Assembly (NCBI RefSeq): GCF_002236115.1
Contig: NZ_NIWT01000002.1
Span: 186,001-250,000 of the forward strand
DNA length: 64,000 nt
Source: Pseudomonas jessenii
Lineage (GTDB): Bacteria > Pseudomonadota > Gammaproteobacteria > Pseudomonadales > Pseudomonadaceae
Direction of reading: 5' to 3'
Translations under genes and position numbers: made by a program
Part shown: piece by piece, positions 44,859-53,821 of the stretch
Layout of the letters: every line of letters starts with the position of its first letter
How positions within the stretch are numbered: the first letter of the stretch is position 1
Notes under the pieces: generated by a model
Seen by the model: the letters and a program-made list of their open reading frames with translations, nothing else
Told to the model about the DNA's origin: nothing
Database searches by the model: none

Positions 44859-44873
44859 TTTGCACGAAAATTC
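44859..44873 (-). promoter_or_regulatory. Putative KynR box 4, kynR-kynU intergenic
   Basis: On the minus strand this reads GAATTTTCGTGCAAA, facing box 3. Distance from the kynU start is about 120 bases. Confidence 0.5.
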
Positions 44874-44994
44874 TCTAATGCTTCGTTCATTATTTCCTCA
44901 TCGTGAAGGCGCAAACAACGCCTGAAACACGACACTCACACCCGACTATCGCGATTTGCCCGGACGGCACTTCTTTCAAAAAGCAGGACACCCA

Positions 44995-46245
44995 ATGACT
45001 ACAAGAAACGATTGTCTGGCGCTCGATGCGCAGGACGCTCTGGCCCCTCTGCGTCAGCAGTTTGCGCTCCCTGAAGGGGTGATCTATCTCGACGGCAACT
45101 CCCTGGGCGCGCGCCCGGTCGCAGCGCTGGCGCGTGCTCAGGCAGTGATCGCCGATGAATGGGGCAATGGCCTGATCCGCAGTTGGAACAGCGCTGGCTG
45201 GCGCGACCTGCCTGAACGTCTGGGCAATCGACTGGGAGGGCTGATTGGCGCCGGTGACGGCGAAGTGGTGGTGACCGACACCACCTCGATCAACCTGTTC
45301 AAGGTGCTCAGCGCCGCCCTGCGCGTGCAGGCCACGCGGGCGCCGACGCGGCGGGTGATCGTCACCGAGACCGGCAACTTCCCGACTGACCTGTATATCG
45401 CCGAAGGTCTGGCGGACATGCTGCAGCAGGGCTACACCCTGCGTCTGGTCGACAGCCCGCAAGAGCTGCCGCAAGCGATTGACCAGGACACTGCGGTGGT
45501 CATGCTCACCCACGTCAACTACAAGACCGGCTACATGCACGACATGCAGGCCCTGACCACGCTGACCCATGAGTGTGGCGCGCTGGCCATCTGGGACCTG
45601 GCGCATTCCGCCGGGGCGGTGCCGGTCGATCTGCATCAGGCGCGCGCCGACTACGCCATCGGTTGCACCTACAAGTACCTCAATGGCGGTCCGGGCTCGC
45701 AAGCTTTCGTCTGGGTTTCCCCTGAGCTGTGCGATCTGGTGGCGCAACCGCTGTCCGGCTGGTTCGGTCATTCGCGGCAGTTCGCCATGGAGTCGCATTA
45801 CCAGCCGAGCAGCGGAATCGCCCGCTATTTGTGCGGCACCCAGCCCATCACTTCATTGGCGATGGTCGAGTGTGGTCTGGATGTTTTCGCCCAGACCGAC
45901 ATGGCCAGCCTGCGCAGCAAGTCCTTGGCCCTGACGGACCTGTTCATCCAGTTGGTCGAGCAGCGCTGCGCCGCTCACGAACTGACCTTGGTCACTCCAC
46001 GCGAACACGCCAAACGTGGCAGCCATGTCAGCTTCGAACATCCTCAAGGTTATGCGGTGATCCAGGCCTTGATCGCCCGTGGCGTGATCGGCGATTACCG
46101 CGAGCCGCGGATCATGCGGTTCGGCTTCACCCCGCTGTACACCAGCTTTACCGAGGTCTGGGATGCGGTGCAGATTCTCGGCGAAATACTCGATCAGAAA
46201 ACCTGGTCGCAAGAGCAATTCCAGATCCGCCACAGCGTCACCTGA
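44995..46245 (+). CDS. kynU: Kynureninase KynU
   Basis: KynU cleaves kynurenine to anthranilate and alanine with pyridoxal phosphate. The 416-residue protein has [17 protein letters not shown], the cofactor Asp in [18 protein letters not shown], and the PLP lysine in [17 protein letters not shown] (about residue 227), followed by [17 protein letters not shown] 44995 is used, matching the family N-terminus; the frame extends 13 codons upstream. It is divergent from kynR and is followed by a porin and permease. Confidence 0.96.
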   Translation: MTTRNDCLALDAQDALAPLRQQFALPEGVIYLDGNSLGARPVAALARAQAVIADEWGNGLIRSWNSAGWRDLPERLGNRLGGLIGAGDGEVVVTDTTSINLFKVLSAALRVQATRAPTRRVIVTETGNFPTDLYIAEGLADMLQQGYTLRLVDSPQELPQAIDQDTAVVMLTHVNYKTGYMHDMQALTTLTHECGALAIWDLAHSAGAVPVDLHQARADYAIGCTYKYLNGGPGSQAFVWVSPELCDLVAQPLSGWFGHSRQFAMESHYQPSSGIARYLCGTQPITSLAMVECGLDVFAQTDMASLRSKSLALTDLFIQLVEQRCAAHELTLVTPREHAKRGSHVSFEHPQGYAVIQALIARGVIGDYREPRIMRFGFTPLYTSFTEVWDAVQILGEILDQKTWSQEQFQIRHSVT

Positions 46246-46250
46246 TACCC

Positions 46251-46299
46251 CCGAAGCCTTTGTCTTGCTGCCGCGAATTTCCCGGCAGCAGGGCTTCGG
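46251..46299 (+). terminator. Large hairpin between kynU and the porin gene
   Basis: Two nested stems: CCGAAGCC with GGCTTCGG (8 bp) and GCTGCCG with CGGCAGC (7 bp), around CGAATTTCC. No T-run follows, so it may be a leaky terminator or a processing site that sets the kynU-to-porin ratio. Confidence 0.55.
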
Positions 46300-46330
46300 T
46301 CGCCTCCGATAAGCAGTTCTGTGAAAACAC

Positions 46331-46338
46331 AATAATAA
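46331..46338 (+). promoter_or_regulatory. Possible Crc/Hfq catabolite-activity motif before the porin gene
   Basis: AATAATAA fits AAnAAnAA and runs directly into the AAGGAG ribosome site 12 bases before the start codon, the typical place for Hfq/Crc to block translation. Confidence 0.45.
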
Positions 46339-46350
46339 GGAGCACGCAGA

Positions 46351-47664
46351 ATGAAACCGTCCCTTTGGCCCGCCTTGCCGCTCGCCATTACCAGCTGTCT
46401 CGGCCAAGTGGCCTATGCCGCACCCGACAATGGATTCGTTGAAGACAGCAGCCTGACCCTGACCAATCGCAATTTCTATTTTTACCGAAACAACCTTAAC
46501 AACCCCGGCGGTCAGAACTATCGGGAGGAGTGGGCCCACGGGCTCATGCTCGATTACCGTTCCGGCTATACCCAGGGCACTGTGGGCTTCGGAGTCGACG
46601 CCTACGCGCAGTTGGGACTCAAGCTCGACAGCGGCAGGGGCCGTACCGGCACCGGTTTATTGCCGGTCGATTCCGATGGACGCGCCGAGGATGAGTATTC
46701 CGAAGCGGGTGGTGCACTCAAGGCGCGGATCTCGAAGACCGAACTCAAATACGGCAACCTGACACCGCTCAACCCGGTGTTCGGCACCGGCTCGGCGCGC
46801 CTGTTCACCACCTACGCCAATGGTTTCCAGCTGACCAGCAGCGAGTTGAAAGGACTGCAACTCGATGCCGGGCACTTCACCTCGGGCAATGACAGTGCGT
46901 CGACCAACGACGATGGCGCCCTCAAGGCGCTGTATGCCGGGGTGGAAACCCGTAGTGTCGATTATCTGGGCGGCAGCTATGCCCTGAACGATCAGTTGAG
47001 CGTCAGCCTGTACGGTTCGCAGTTCGCTGATATCTGGCGGCAGTACTACGCCAATGCCAACTACAGCTATGCCCTGAGCGAAAACCAGTCGCTGAACCTG
47101 GATTTCAACCTCTATCGCACCAACGACTCTGGCCAGAGCCTGGCCGGCAAGATCGACAACACCACCTGGTCGCTGGCCGCCGCTTACAAGGTGGGTGCGC
47201 ACCGCGTGACCCTGGCCTACCAACAGGTCGATGGCGATGAGCCGTTCGATTATCTCGGCTTCGATCAACAGCCGGGCACCTCGATATTCCTTGCCAACTC
47301 GGTACAGATCCTCGACTTCAACGCGCCCAATGAACGTTCCTGGCAGCTGCGTTATGACCTGGACATGGCGCCTTTCGGCGTGCCGGGCCTGAGTTTCGTG
47401 TCGCGCTATGTGAGCGGTGACCATATCGACGACAGCCACTATGACGGCGGCCCCAATGGTGCCTATGGACGTTACGGCAGCGATGGCAAGCGCTGGGAGC
47501 GCGACCTTGAAGCGCGCTACGTGGTGCAGGAGGGCAAGGCCAGGGACCTGTCGATACGTGTGCGTCAGGCCAGTGTGCGTTCCACCGGCCAGGTCGCCCG
47601 GGCGGACACCACCGACAACAATGAAGTCCGGGTGATCGTCGAGTATCCGCTGAATATCTTCTGA
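46351..47664 (+). CDS. OprD-family outer-membrane porin
   Basis: This 437-residue porin has a signal peptide ending AYA (about residue 26) and the OprD family N-terminus GFVEDSSLTLTNRNFYFYRN. Conserved parts are YREEWAHGLMLDYRSGYTQGTVGFGVDAYA, the KTELKYGNLTPLNPVF loop, and the C-terminal RVIVEYPLNIF ending in Phe for outer-membrane insertion. OprD-type channels are substrate-specific for amino acids or aromatic acids. Lying between kynU and a permease, it may admit tryptophan, kynurenine or anthranilate; that is inferred. Confidence 0.92.
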   Translation: MKPSLWPALPLAITSCLGQVAYAAPDNGFVEDSSLTLTNRNFYFYRNNLNNPGGQNYREEWAHGLMLDYRSGYTQGTVGFGVDAYAQLGLKLDSGRGRTGTGLLPVDSDGRAEDEYSEAGGALKARISKTELKYGNLTPLNPVFGTGSARLFTTYANGFQLTSSELKGLQLDAGHFTSGNDSASTNDDGALKALYAGVETRSVDYLGGSYALNDQLSVSLYGSQFADIWRQYYANANYSYALSENQSLNLDFNLYRTNDSGQSLAGKIDNTTWSLAAAYKVGAHRVTLAYQQVDGDEPFDYLGFDQQPGTSIFLANSVQILDFNAPNERSWQLRYDLDMAPFGVPGLSFVSRYVSGDHIDDSHYDGGPNGAYGRYGSDGKRWERDLEARYVVQEGKARDLSIRVRQASVRSTGQVARADTTDNNEVRVIVEYPLNIF

Positions 47665-47738
47665 TTCGTGGCTGATCCCCAACGGCAATCCCAACGACTT
47701 GCTCTCTTCAAGAAAGACAATATTCAGAGGACAGATAA

Positions 47739-49148
47739 ATGACCGATAACACCGGTTTTGAAAACATCTCCAAGCGTGAGCAGGGCCTCAGGCGCCAGCT
47801 CACCTCGGGTCAGATGAGCATGATCGCCATTGGCGGCGCGATTGGCACCGGGCTGTTCATGGGCAGTGCCTACGCCATCGGTTATGCCGGGCCGAGCGTG
47901 CTGCTCAGCTACGCCATTGGCGCGATCATCACCCTGCTGTTGATGGGCTGTCTGGCGGAAATGACCGTGGCCCATTCGACCTCAGGCTCGTTCGGCGCCT
48001 ATGCCGAATTCTATGTCAGCCCATTGGCCGGGTTCCTGGTGCGCTATGCCTATTGGGCGGCGATTGTGCTGGCAGTGGGCACGGAAGTGACGGCGGTGGC
48101 GATGTACATGAAGTACTGGTTCGCCAACGTGCCTGAATGGATCTGGATTGTTTCGTTCTCGAGCATGCTGATCGTGCTCAATGCCATCAGCGTGAAAACC
48201 TTCGGCACCTTCGAGTACTGGTTCTCGACCATCAAGATCGGTGCGATTGTCGGCTTCATCATCCTCGCGGTGTATGTGGTGTACGGTTCCGGCAACCCGG
48301 ATTACGGCGTGCACAACTACACGGCCCACGGCGGCTTCTTTCCCAATGGTCTGCAAGGTATGTGGATTGCGGTGATCGTCTCGATCTTCAGCTATCTGAG
48401 CGTGGAAATGATCGCGGTGGCCGCCGGTGAGGCGCAGGACCCGGAGCGGGCGGTGAAGAAGGCCTTTCGCGCGACCATCGTGCGGCTGGTGGTGTTCTAC
48501 CTGCTGACCCTGGCCCTGATGCTGGCGATTGTGCCGTGGGTCCAGGCCGGTCAAGCGCAGAGCCCGTTCGTCACCGTCATGCAGACCATTGGTATTCCCG
48601 GCGCAACCGGCGTGATGAACTTCGTGATCCTGATTGCGGCGTTGTCGGCGATGAACAGTCAGCTCTACATCACCACCCGCATGATGTTCAGCCTGTCCCG
48701 CGGCGGTTATGCACCCAAGTCCATGGGGGTGTTGAGCAAGACCGGAATCCCGCTGAATGCCTTGTTGCTGTCGAGCTCCGGCATTGCCCTGGCGACCTTG
48801 CTCAACGTGTTGTACCCGGAAAGCTCCTTCACCTTGATGATGGCGATCTCGATGTTCGGCGCGATCTTCACCTGGTTCATGATCTTCCTGACCCATTACT
48901 GCTTCCGTCGCTACCACGAGCGCAACGGCGAACGGAAACTGTCCTTCCGCATGCGCCTGTTCCCGTACACCACGCTGTTGGGGCTGCTGCTGATGGGCGC
49001 GGTGATGATCACCACCTACTTCACCGATGCATTCAAAATGACCTTGGTATTCGGTGTGCCTTTCCTGCTGATCCTCACGGTTGTCTACTGGATCTTCTTC
49101 AGAAAACCCAAGGCAGCCGTGGCGTTGAATCCGCTGCCGAAGGTTTAG
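47739..49148 (+). CDS. Amino acid permease, APC superfamily
   Basis: This 469-residue transporter has about twelve helices with MSMIAIGGAIGTGLFMGSAYAIGYAGPSVLL at the first helix, SYLSVEMIAVAAGEAQDPERAVKKAFRATIVRLV, and a long C-terminal hydrophobic stretch. It is related to the 41770 permease but clearly a different subgroup (AnsP/GabP-like). CAGAGGACAG gives the ribosome site. With the porin just upstream it forms a likely outer/inner membrane uptake pair, possibly for kynurenine or an aromatic amino acid. Confidence 0.88.
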   Translation: MTDNTGFENISKREQGLRRQLTSGQMSMIAIGGAIGTGLFMGSAYAIGYAGPSVLLSYAIGAIITLLLMGCLAEMTVAHSTSGSFGAYAEFYVSPLAGFLVRYAYWAAIVLAVGTEVTAVAMYMKYWFANVPEWIWIVSFSSMLIVLNAISVKTFGTFEYWFSTIKIGAIVGFIILAVYVVYGSGNPDYGVHNYTAHGGFFPNGLQGMWIAVIVSIFSYLSVEMIAVAAGEAQDPERAVKKAFRATIVRLVVFYLLTLALMLAIVPWVQAGQAQSPFVTVMQTIGIPGATGVMNFVILIAALSAMNSQLYITTRMMFSLSRGGYAPKSMGVLSKTGIPLNALLLSSSGIALATLLNVLYPESSFTLMMAISMFGAIFTWFMIFLTHYCFRRYHERNGERKLSFRMRLFPYTTLLGLLLMGAVMITTYFTDAFKMTLVFGVPFLLILTVVYWIFFRKPKAAVALNPLPKV

Positions 49149-49219
49149 AGGGCGCAAACATGCAATCCCGACCGGCAGTTTTCATGGACTGCCGAGTCGG
49201 CATTGATCCAGGGCCGCTA

Positions 49220-49825
49220 TCAGTCCGGCTCACACCCTTTGAGCACCAACCGGATAATCGTCTGCGCCGCCGCTTCATAGTCCACGTCATCCAGCTTGGT
49301 CTTGCCGGTGATGGCGGTGATTTGCCAGTCGAAGTCGGCGTAGGTCTGGGTCGCGGCCCAGATGCTGAACATCAGGTGGTTGGGATCGATGGGGGCGATT
49401 TGCCCGCGGTCGATCCAGGTCTGGATGCACTCGATGTTGTGTTTGGCCTGGCCATTGAGCTGCTCGACCAGATCGCTGCTCAGGTGGGGGGCGCCGTGCA
49501 TGATTTCGCTGGCGAACACTTTGGAGGCGAAAGGCAGGTCGCGGGAGATGCGGATTTTCGAGCGAATGTAGCCGCTGAGCACTTCACCGGGCTCGCCGTC
49601 CGGATTGAACGGTGTCGAGGCCTGCAGGATGGGCTCGATGATGCTTTCCAGAACCTCGCGGTAGAGGTTTTCCTTGGACTTGAAGTAGTAGTAGACGTTG
49701 GGCTTTGGCAATCCCGCCTTGGCTGCGATGTCGCTGGTTTTGGTCGCAGCGAAGCCTTTGTCGGCGAATTCCTCACTGGCGGCACGCAGGATCAGTTGTT
49801 TGTTGCGCTCGCGGATAGTGCTCAT
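49220..49825 (-). CDS. TetR-family regulator, RutR-like
   Basis: This 201-residue protein has a TetR helix-turn-helix (IAAKAGLPKPNVYYYFKSKENLYREVL, about residues 28-54). The C-terminal domain resembles E. coli RutR: YIRSKIRISRDLPFASKVFASEIMHGAPHL, then IDPNHLMFSIWAATQTYADF. RutR senses uracil/thymine and controls pyrimidine and nitrogen genes; the ligand here is unknown. No rut genes are nearby. Start ATG 49825 (MSTIRERNKQL). Convergent with the permease. Confidence 0.87.
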   Translation of the reverse strand: MSTIRERNKQLILRAASEEFADKGFAATKTSDIAAKAGLPKPNVYYYFKSKENLYREVLESIIEPILQASTPFNPDGEPGEVLSGYIRSKIRISRDLPFASKVFASEIMHGAPHLSSDLVEQLNGQAKHNIECIQTWIDRGQIAPIDPNHLMFSIWAATQTYADFDWQITAITGKTKLDDVDYEAAAQTIIRLVLKGCEPD

Positions 49826-49959
49826 AAACCGGGTGATTCCTTGCCTGTTCTGGCGGTTGCGCATGGTATCACCGGCCTCGCGCGGCGCTCAAGAATGCAC
49901 CGTAGGCTCTTATGTCGCGCTATGCTGCTGCGCATTCATTGCAGAAGGAAACCTGATTC

Positions 49960-50874
49960 ATGGCAGGAAGCAGTTTGCTGGTGCTGATCGACGACATCGC
50001 GACCGTGCTGGATGACGTGTCCTTGATGACCCAAATGGCCGCCAAGAAAACGGCCGGCGTACTCGGTGACGACCTGGCGCTCAATGCTCAGCAAGTCAGT
50101 GGCGTGCGTGCCGAACGGGAAATCCCGGTGGTCTGGGCGGTCGCCAAGGGTTCGTTCATCAATAAACTGATCCTGGTGCCGTCGGCGCTGGCGATCAGTG
50201 CGTTCATTCCGTGGCTGGTCACACCGCTGTTGATGGTCGGCGGTGCCTATCTGTGCTTTGAAGGGTTTGAGAAGCTCGCCCACAAGTTCCTGCACAGCAA
50301 GGCTGAAGATCAGGCTGAACATGCCGAATTGGTCGAAGCTGTGGCAGACCCGGCGGTGGATCTGGTGGCGTTTGAAAAGGACAAGATCAAGGGCGCGATC
50401 CGTACCGACTTCATTCTCTCGGCCGAAATCATCGCCATCACCCTCGGCGTCGTCGCCGAGTCGGCGCTGACCCAGCAAGTCGTCGTGCTGTCGGGGATCG
50501 CCATCGTCATGACTGTCGGTGTCTACGGGTTGGTAGCGGGTATCGTCAAACTCGATGATCTGGGGCTCTGGCTGACCCAGAAGCCTGGTCAGATGGCCAA
50601 GAGCATCGGTGGCGGGATTTTGCGTGCGGCTCCGTACATGATGAAAAGCCTGTCGGTGATCGGCACCGCGGCGATGTTCCTGGTCGGCGGCGGCATCCTG
50701 ACCCACGGCGTGCCGGTGGTGCATCACTGGATCGAAAGTGTCAGCGCGGGGGCGGGTGGTGCCGGGTTTATTGTACCGACGTTGCTCAATGGGGTAGCGG
50801 GGATTGTGGCGGGGGCGGTGGTGTTGGTTGGGGTGATGGCTGCCGGCAAGATCTGGAAAGTCCTGAAAGGCTGA
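49960..50874 (+). CDS. DUF808 family inner-membrane protein
   Basis: This 304-residue membrane protein matches the DUF808 (YedI-like) family: N-terminal [40 protein letters not shown], then [24 protein letters not shown], and several Gly/Ala-rich membrane helices in the second half. The function is not known. The ribosome site GAAGGAA is 11 bases upstream. It stands alone between two minus-strand groups. Confidence 0.88.
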   Translation: MAGSSLLVLIDDIATVLDDVSLMTQMAAKKTAGVLGDDLALNAQQVSGVRAEREIPVVWAVAKGSFINKLILVPSALAISAFIPWLVTPLLMVGGAYLCFEGFEKLAHKFLHSKAEDQAEHAELVEAVADPAVDLVAFEKDKIKGAIRTDFILSAEIIAITLGVVAESALTQQVVVLSGIAIVMTVGVYGLVAGIVKLDDLGLWLTQKPGQMAKSIGGGILRAAPYMMKSLSVIGTAAMFLVGGGILTHGVPVVHHWIESVSAGAGGAGFIVPTLLNGVAGIVAGAVVLVGVMAAGKIWKVLKG

Positions 50875-50911
50875 AGCGCGAATAGAGGATTTATCTGCAG
50901 TACATAACAAC

Positions 50912-51002
50912 TGTGGGAGCGAGCTTGCTCGCGATGGCGGTGTAACAGTCAACATCAATGTTGAATGTAACGGCCTCATCGCGAGCAAGCTCGCTCCCAC
51001 AG
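50912..51002. repeat. BIME (91 bp) between the DUF808 and MlaA genes
   Basis: Inverted REP pair TGTGGGAGCGAGCTTGCTCG / CGAGCAAGCTCGCTCCCACA in the gap between two convergent genes. Confidence 0.95.
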
Positions 51003-51021
51003 TGTTTTTTGGGGGGCTTGT

Positions 51022-51810
51022 TTACTCGGCAACCTGCAACTTACGCGCTTCGGTGTACACGTAACGCACTTTTTCGTACTCGAATGGCGAGTTCATCTGA
51101 CCATAGCGGAAGCCGGTCTGGTGGCGCTTGTCGATGCCGCGCAGGATCACGACTTCCGGATGGTTGGAGCTGACTTCGGCCACGTTGAGGAAGTTGATCG
51201 CATTCTCGGCCGAGTAATCCACCAGCAGGCCGCCGGTGTCACGCAGGTTCGACGGACCGAGGATCGGCAGGACGAAATAAGCGCCGCCCGGCACGCCGTA
51301 GAAGCCTAAAGTCTGGCCGAAGTCTTCGCTCTGACGCGGCAGGCCCATGGCGGTGGCCGGGTCCCACAGGCCGGCGATGCCGATGGTGGTGTTGAGCAGC
51401 AGTCGCCCGGTGGTTTCCAGTGAGCGCTGGCCCTTGAGTTGCAGCAGGCTGTTCATCAGGTTCGGCACGTCGCCGAGGTTGTTGAAGAAGTTGCTGACAC
51501 CGGTGCGCAGGAAGCTCGGGGTAACGTAGCGGTAACCATTGACCACCGGCAGGAACACCCATTGGTCGAAGCGGTAGTTGAAGTGATAGACGCGCCGGTT
51601 CCACTCTTCCAGCGGATCGTAGACGGCCAGCGCGTTGAGCGTCGAACGCTCGAACTCGCGCTGATCCAGGCCCGGGTTGAATTTGAGTTTGCTCAGCGGC
51701 TCCTTGAAGCCATCGCTGTCGACGACCACGGGGGCATTGGCTTTGCTGTTGTCGGCATTGGCGACGCCTGCACAGAGTAACGCTGCGAAAAGCAGGAGAT
51801 ATTTAGCCAC
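51022..51810 (-). CDS. MlaA/VacJ-family protein
   Basis: This 262-residue protein has the MlaA core: YDPLEEWNRRVYHFNYRFDQW, RTGVSNFFNNLGDVPNLMNSLLQLKG, then GFYGVPGGAYFVLPILGPSNLRDTGG. MlaA removes phospholipid from the outer leaflet of the outer membrane. The signal peptide (KYLLLFAALLCAGVANA) has a Cys but not a proper lipobox (Leu at -1), and a type I cleavage after ANA is more likely, so it may not be lipidated. The start is GTG 51810, seven bases after a GGAG site, overlapping the hydrolase gene by 8 bases. Confidence 0.85.
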   Translation of the reverse strand: MAKYLLLFAALLCAGVANADNSKANAPVVVDSDGFKEPLSKLKFNPGLDQREFERSTLNALAVYDPLEEWNRRVYHFNYRFDQWVFLPVVNGYRYVTPSFLRTGVSNFFNNLGDVPNLMNSLLQLKGQRSLETTGRLLLNTTIGIAGLWDPATAMGLPRQSEDFGQTLGFYGVPGGAYFVLPILGPSNLRDTGGLLVDYSAENAINFLNVAEVSSNHPEVVILRGIDKRHQTGFRYGQMNSPFEYEKVRYVYTEARKLQVAE

Positions 51811-53101
51811 GGAAAAACTCCAGCATGGCGTCGCTGTTGACGCGGTAGTTAATGTTGCCGCAGTGGCCGCCATACGGGTAAACGGTCAGGCGATCACCGA
51901 AGGTCTTGCGCAGGAAGCCCAGGTCGCCAGGACCGAGGATTACGTCATCGGCGTTGTGCATGACCGCGATTTTCGGGCTTTCGTGCAGGTAGTCCTTCAG
52001 TGCATACAGGCTCACCTGGTCGATCAGTTGCAGCAGGCTGCCGCCGTCGGTGCGGGCGCGCCACATCGGGATCACTTGTTCGGTGATGTAGCAGTCGAAG
52101 TCGCATTGCAGCGCACGCTTGAGGAATGGCGTGAGGCTGGTGCCCTCGGTGATCGGGAACTTGGGTGGGGTGATCAGGCCACGACGGTTGACCAGGTCCG
52201 AAGTGAAGGCGATATCGGCCGCCGAAAAGCGGAACGAGGTGCCGATCAACATGGCCATCTGCTCGTTGGTCAGGTGCTGCTTGGACTGCTGGAAGTCGTA
52301 GAGCAGGGCGTCATTGAGGTCGATGTAGCCCTTTTGCTGGAAGTAGCGGGTCAGCTTGTCCAGTACCAGTTCATAGAATGTGGTGCTGGTGTTGATGCCC
52401 TTGACCTCGGTCTGGACCAGCTTGTCGAGGTTGGTGATCGAGGTGTAGAGGTTGACCGGCGGGTTGAGCAGCAGGACTTTCTTGAAGTTGAAGCTGCGGC
52501 GGGTTTCGTCCAGGTGAGAGACGAAAGCTGCATCCAGTGCACCCAGGCTATACCCGGTCAGGTAGTAATCGGTGACCGGCACTTTCGGATTCTGTGCCCG
52601 TACGGCCTGCATCACCCGGTACAGATCTTCGGCGTCTTCCTTGGAAACACCCGGCGTGGCGAAGCGTGAGGCGGCGCTCATGAAGTCATAGCTGGTGGGC
52701 GATGACAACTGCACCACGTGGTAGCCGGCTTTGTAATAGAGCTTCTTCAGGTATTCGTTCAGGGTGCTGTCATAGCGCGCGCCGGTGCCGGCGATCAGGA
52801 ACATCAGCGGTGCGGCGTGATCCTGTGTGGCAATGCGGTAGTCGAGCGTCTTGACCGCCCAGAAGTTGTTCGGCAATTCGAACGCCCGTTCCGGACGCAA
52901 GGTGACACTGCGCACCGTCTGATCGATGTCTTCGTCCAGAGGTAACTCCGGACGCAGGTCCGGCGGTGTGGTCGCGATGGTCGCCTCGAACGGGTTGGTC
53001 AGGGGGTAGCCATAGCTGGCGGCGTCAATGTCGGCCGCCAGTGCGGACGCACTCAATATAAGGCCGCCAAACAGGGCAGCGAAGCGCAAGGAACGGAGCA
53101 T
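51803..53101 (-). CDS. Secreted alpha/beta hydrolase-like protein
   Basis: This 432-residue protein has a signal peptide (ends ALA, residue 22), the nucleophile elbow GYSLGALDAAF (about residue 188), an acid candidate in VMHNADDVILGPGD (about 390), and a His in YPYGGHCGN (about 415), an intact alpha/beta-hydrolase triad. Relatives are often mislabelled serine/threonine protein kinase; no kinase motif is present. It overlaps the MlaA-like gene by 8 bases, which suggests a joint role in the envelope, perhaps on lipids. Start ATG 53101. Confidence 0.8.
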   Translation of the reverse strand: MLRSLRFAALFGGLILSASALAADIDAASYGYPLTNPFEATIATTPPDLRPELPLDEDIDQTVRSVTLRPERAFELPNNFWAVKTLDYRIATQDHAAPLMFLIAGTGARYDSTLNEYLKKLYYKAGYHVVQLSSPTSYDFMSAASRFATPGVSKEDAEDLYRVMQAVRAQNPKVPVTDYYLTGYSLGALDAAFVSHLDETRRSFNFKKVLLLNPPVNLYTSITNLDKLVQTEVKGINTSTTFYELVLDKLTRYFQQKGYIDLNDALLYDFQQSKQHLTNEQMAMLIGTSFRFSAADIAFTSDLVNRRGLITPPKFPITEGTSLTPFLKRALQCDFDCYITEQVIPMWRARTDGGSLLQLIDQVSLYALKDYLHESPKIAVMHNADDVILGPGDLGFLRKTFGDRLTVYPYGGHCGNINYRVNSDAMLEFFRG

Positions 53102-53326
53102 GACTAAATCCCTTAGAGGAAGGTGCCGAATGAATTTCGCAGGCTATGACCACCAGATTTGCGCCAAAGTGCCAACCCTCGGCACCAAACAGGCTTAATT
53201 TCGAAGTAATAGTAGCTGGACGATACACTTTGCAGCGATTGAAAGACCAGTTAACAGTTGTTATCGCTTGCGAAACGCTTAAGGGCGATTAAGCTGGCCG
53301 CCGCTTTTCGCCAATTGGAGTGTTTC

Positions 53327-53695
53327 ATGTCTCGCCGCTTGCCCGTGATTCTGCTGCTTGTTTTGCTGCCTTTATGGCTGGCCGCCAGTTATGGCGCGCG
53401 CTATGGCTTCATGGAGGATGCGCAGTGGGTTGGCATTTGCGTGGATGAAGCGAATCGTTGGGAATGCCTGGTACGTTCGAACCTGGGGCTGATGATCCAT
53501 TTCGGGGTGTTGGGCTGGGCTGCGCTGGGTGCGGCGATCATCGGCTTTGTCGTGCCGGGGCGGGCAGGCTGGTGGCTGGCGGTGCTGGCGCTGGTGTTCG
53601 GTTTTCCGGCACTGGCGTTGTACAACACCACGCTGGCAGTGTTTGCGGTGGTGATTGCGGGGTTGCGGTTGGTCAGGGCTTCCCGTAGCGCTTAA
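53327..53695 (+). CDS. Small inner-membrane protein, unknown function
   Basis: This 122-residue protein has three or four membrane helices (PVILLLVLLPLWLAASYGA, LMIHFGVLGWAALGAAIIGFVV, WWLAVLALVFGFPALALYNTTLAVFAVVIAGL) and a periplasmic loop with two Cys (ICVDEANRWECLV) that could form a disulfide. ATG 53327 follows TTGGAG; the longer frame from 53258 lacks a ribosome site. Family not recognised. Confidence 0.75.
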   Translation: MSRRLPVILLLVLLPLWLAASYGARYGFMEDAQWVGICVDEANRWECLVRSNLGLMIHFGVLGWAALGAAIIGFVVPGRAGWWLAVLALVFGFPALALYNTTLAVFAVVIAGLRLVRASRSA

Positions 53696-53705
53696 AAGTC
53701 CGTCT

Positions 53706-53799
53706 TCGCGAGCAAGCCCGCTCCCACATTTGATCTTTATCGCACGCAAACATTGTGTGCACTGAGGATCTACTGTGGGAGCGAGCTTGCTCGCGATGA
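53706..53799. repeat. Two outward-facing REP elements
   Basis: CGCGAGCAAGCCCGCTCCCACA (53706-53728) and TGTGGGAGCGAGCTTGCTCG (from 53774) flank about 45 bases; the arrangement is opposite to the common BIMEs. Confidence 0.87.
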
Positions 53800-53821
53800 G
53801 GTCAGTCAGGTCGCTAAAGAG

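Noticed and set aside
51803..53101. Serine/threonine protein kinase, a common label for relatives
   Set aside because: No kinase P-loop, HRD or DFG motif; GYSLG and the spaced Asp/His fit an alpha/beta hydrolase.
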